From Bacteroidota bacterium (GTDB lineage Bacteria; Bacteroidota; Bacteroidia; Flavobacteriales; Flavobacteriaceae), in assembly GCA_023446155.1 (NCBI GenBank), contig JAEXIT010000020.1, forward strand, positions 124,001 to 188,000: 64,000 nucleotides of DNA, written 5' to 3'. This document shows positions 63,135 to 64,000 of the stretch, one piece after another (position 1 is the stretch's first letter; every line of letters starts with the position of its first letter). The notes beneath the pieces are model-generated. The model ran no database searches and was not told the DNA's origin. It saw only the letters and a list, made by a program, of their open reading frames with translations. Made by a program: the position numbers and the translations under genes.

Positions 63135-64000
63135 TTACTGATTAAGCATTTGCCATAATTTATCTTTTAATTCCGTTAACCCTTGTTGGGCCACCGACGA
63201 GATAAACAAATACGGAATTCCTTTAAATTCCTTATCCAGTTGTGCTTTCATTTCGGCTTTTAACTCGTCGTCGAGCATATCCGATTTCGAAATCACAACC
63301 AAACGATCCTTATCCAACATTTCCGGATTGTAACGGCGTAACTCATCCAATAGAATATCGTATTCTTTTTTGATGTCCGGAGCATCGGCCGGAACCAAAA
63401 ACAACAAGGTCGAATTTCGTTCGATATGGCGTAGGAAATAATGTCCCAATCCTTTTCCTTCGGCCGCACCTTCGATGATTCCGGGGATATCGGCAATTAC
63501 AAACGATTGAAAATCACGATAGGCTACAATTCCCAGGTTTGGCTTTAAAGTCGTAAACGGATAATCGGCAATTTTCGGTTTCGCAGAGGTCAATACGGAC
63601 AATAAAGTCGATTTTCCGGCATTCGGAAATCCGACCAATCCTACATCGGCCAATACTTTTAATTCTAAAATCACGTCCATTTCTTCGGCCGGCATACCCG
63701 GTTGCGAATAACGCGGCGTCTGGTTGGTTGCACTTCTAAAATGCCAGTTCCCCAAACCACCTTTACCACCTTTTACCAAAATCTTTTTTTCACCGTCTTC
63801 GGTTATCTCAAAAAGTATTTCATTGGTTTCTTTGTCGCGTACAACGGTTCCCAATGGTACTTCGATATATTTATCGTCTCCATCGGCACCGGTACTTCTT
63901 GCGCTACCACCGTCTCCACCGTGACCGGCTTTAATATGGCGTGCAAATTTAAGATGGAACAACGTCCACAGCCCTTTATTCCCTACCAGATACACGTGAC
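63135..64000 (-). CDS. obgE: GTPase Obg, N-terminus beyond window
   Basis: This is the C-terminal 288 residues or so of the Obg GTPase, involved in ribosome assembly and stress control. The glycine-rich Obg domain continues across the right edge; HVYLVGNKGLWTLF is at the boundary. The G domain has GFPNAGKSTLLSVLTSAKPK (P-loop), FTTLKPNLGIV, ADIPGIIEGAAEGKGLGHYF (G3/switch II) and SKSD (G4). The C-terminal part is short. The ORF's first Met is not the true start. Confidence 0.96.
   Translation of the reverse strand, partial: HVYLVGNKGLWTLFHLKFARHIKAGHGGDGGSARSTGADGDDKYIEVPLGTVVRDKETNEILFEITEDGEKKILVKGGKGGLGNWHFRSATNQTPRYSQPGMPAEEMDVILELKVLADVGLVGFPNAGKSTLLSVLTSAKPKIADYPFTTLKPNLGIVAYRDFQSFVIADIPGIIEGAAEGKGLGHYFLRHIERNSTLLFLVPADAPDIKKEYDILLDELRRYNPEMLDKDRLVVISKSDMLDDELKAEMKAQLDKEFKGIPYLFISSVAQQGLTELKDKLWQMLNQ

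Noticed and set aside
1..64000. tRNA, rRNA, CRISPR array or prophage
   Set aside because: No tRNA-like arms, regularly spaced repeats or phage genes were recognised in the intergenic regions; small RNAs cannot be excluded by eye.

Overview
The window looks like a chromosomal segment of a Flavobacterium-like member of the Flavobacteriaceae (Bacteroidota). The evidence is the family content (two SusC/SusD pairs, an S46 dipeptidyl-peptidase, a TonB-dependent receptor, an alpha-2-macroglobulin carrying a TonB plug), promoters of the Bacteroidota type (TAnnTTTG at -7 with TTG/TTTG about 18-21 bases upstream), almost no Shine-Dalgarno sequences, and an AT-rich composition. The order ribosomal cluster - rplQ - carA - eno - gltA is, from memory, usual in flavobacteria.

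Layout. 1-1990: the 5' part of a TonB-dependent receptor gene, divergent from a DUF6607-type secreted protein. 2048-3922: a two-gene operon of guanidino-modifying enzymes (ctlX and an arginine-deiminase/amidinotransferase-fold protein). 4096-4461: a small amphipathic helical protein. 4511-8567: central metabolism (gltA, eno, carA). 8750-25789: one continuous minus-strand block with the str, S10, spc and alpha ribosomal operons: rpsL, rpsG, fusA, rpsJ, rplC through rplQ, with secY, infA, rpmJ and rpoA. It shows an internal break before rplC and a structured leader before rpsD. 25969-37517: outer-membrane block with an Omp85-like barrel and two SusC/SusD pairs that have no glycosidase or sigma/anti-sigma genes beside them. 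37587-40569: rlmB, a rhomboid protease and rarA. 40566-45127: a five-gene minus-strand operon centred on a MacB-like ABC transporter with a histidine-rich periplasmic loop and a DUF3299-like secreted protein, next to a divergent Fur/Zur-type regulator. 45119-48598: radC, a DUF1287 gene whose last codons look like a transposon end, then mpl and a TPR protein. 48684-55118: a 2144-residue alpha-2-macroglobulin with an inserted carboxypeptidase-regulatory plus TonB-plug module. 55177-60639: a minus-strand three-gene cluster of two large paralogous secreted proteins flanking a lipoprotein. 60796-64000: a DPP7-like S46 peptidase and the truncated obgE.

How the parts work together. The left half is mostly housekeeping: translation, transcription (rpoA), secretion (secY), glycolysis/TCA and carbamoyl phosphate synthesis. 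The right half is mostly cell-envelope work: nutrient import (SusCD), outer-membrane proteins, peptidoglycan recycling (mpl), peptide degradation (S46) and a surface-defence or anchoring layer (A2M and neighbours). The most interesting candidates for follow-up are the A2M/TonB-plug fusion with its convergent paralogue cluster, the possible zinc-linked ABC cassette, and the structured RNA upstream of rpsD. No tRNA, rRNA, CRISPR array, prophage or complete insertion sequence was seen. All family names come from reading the translations; no database search was run.
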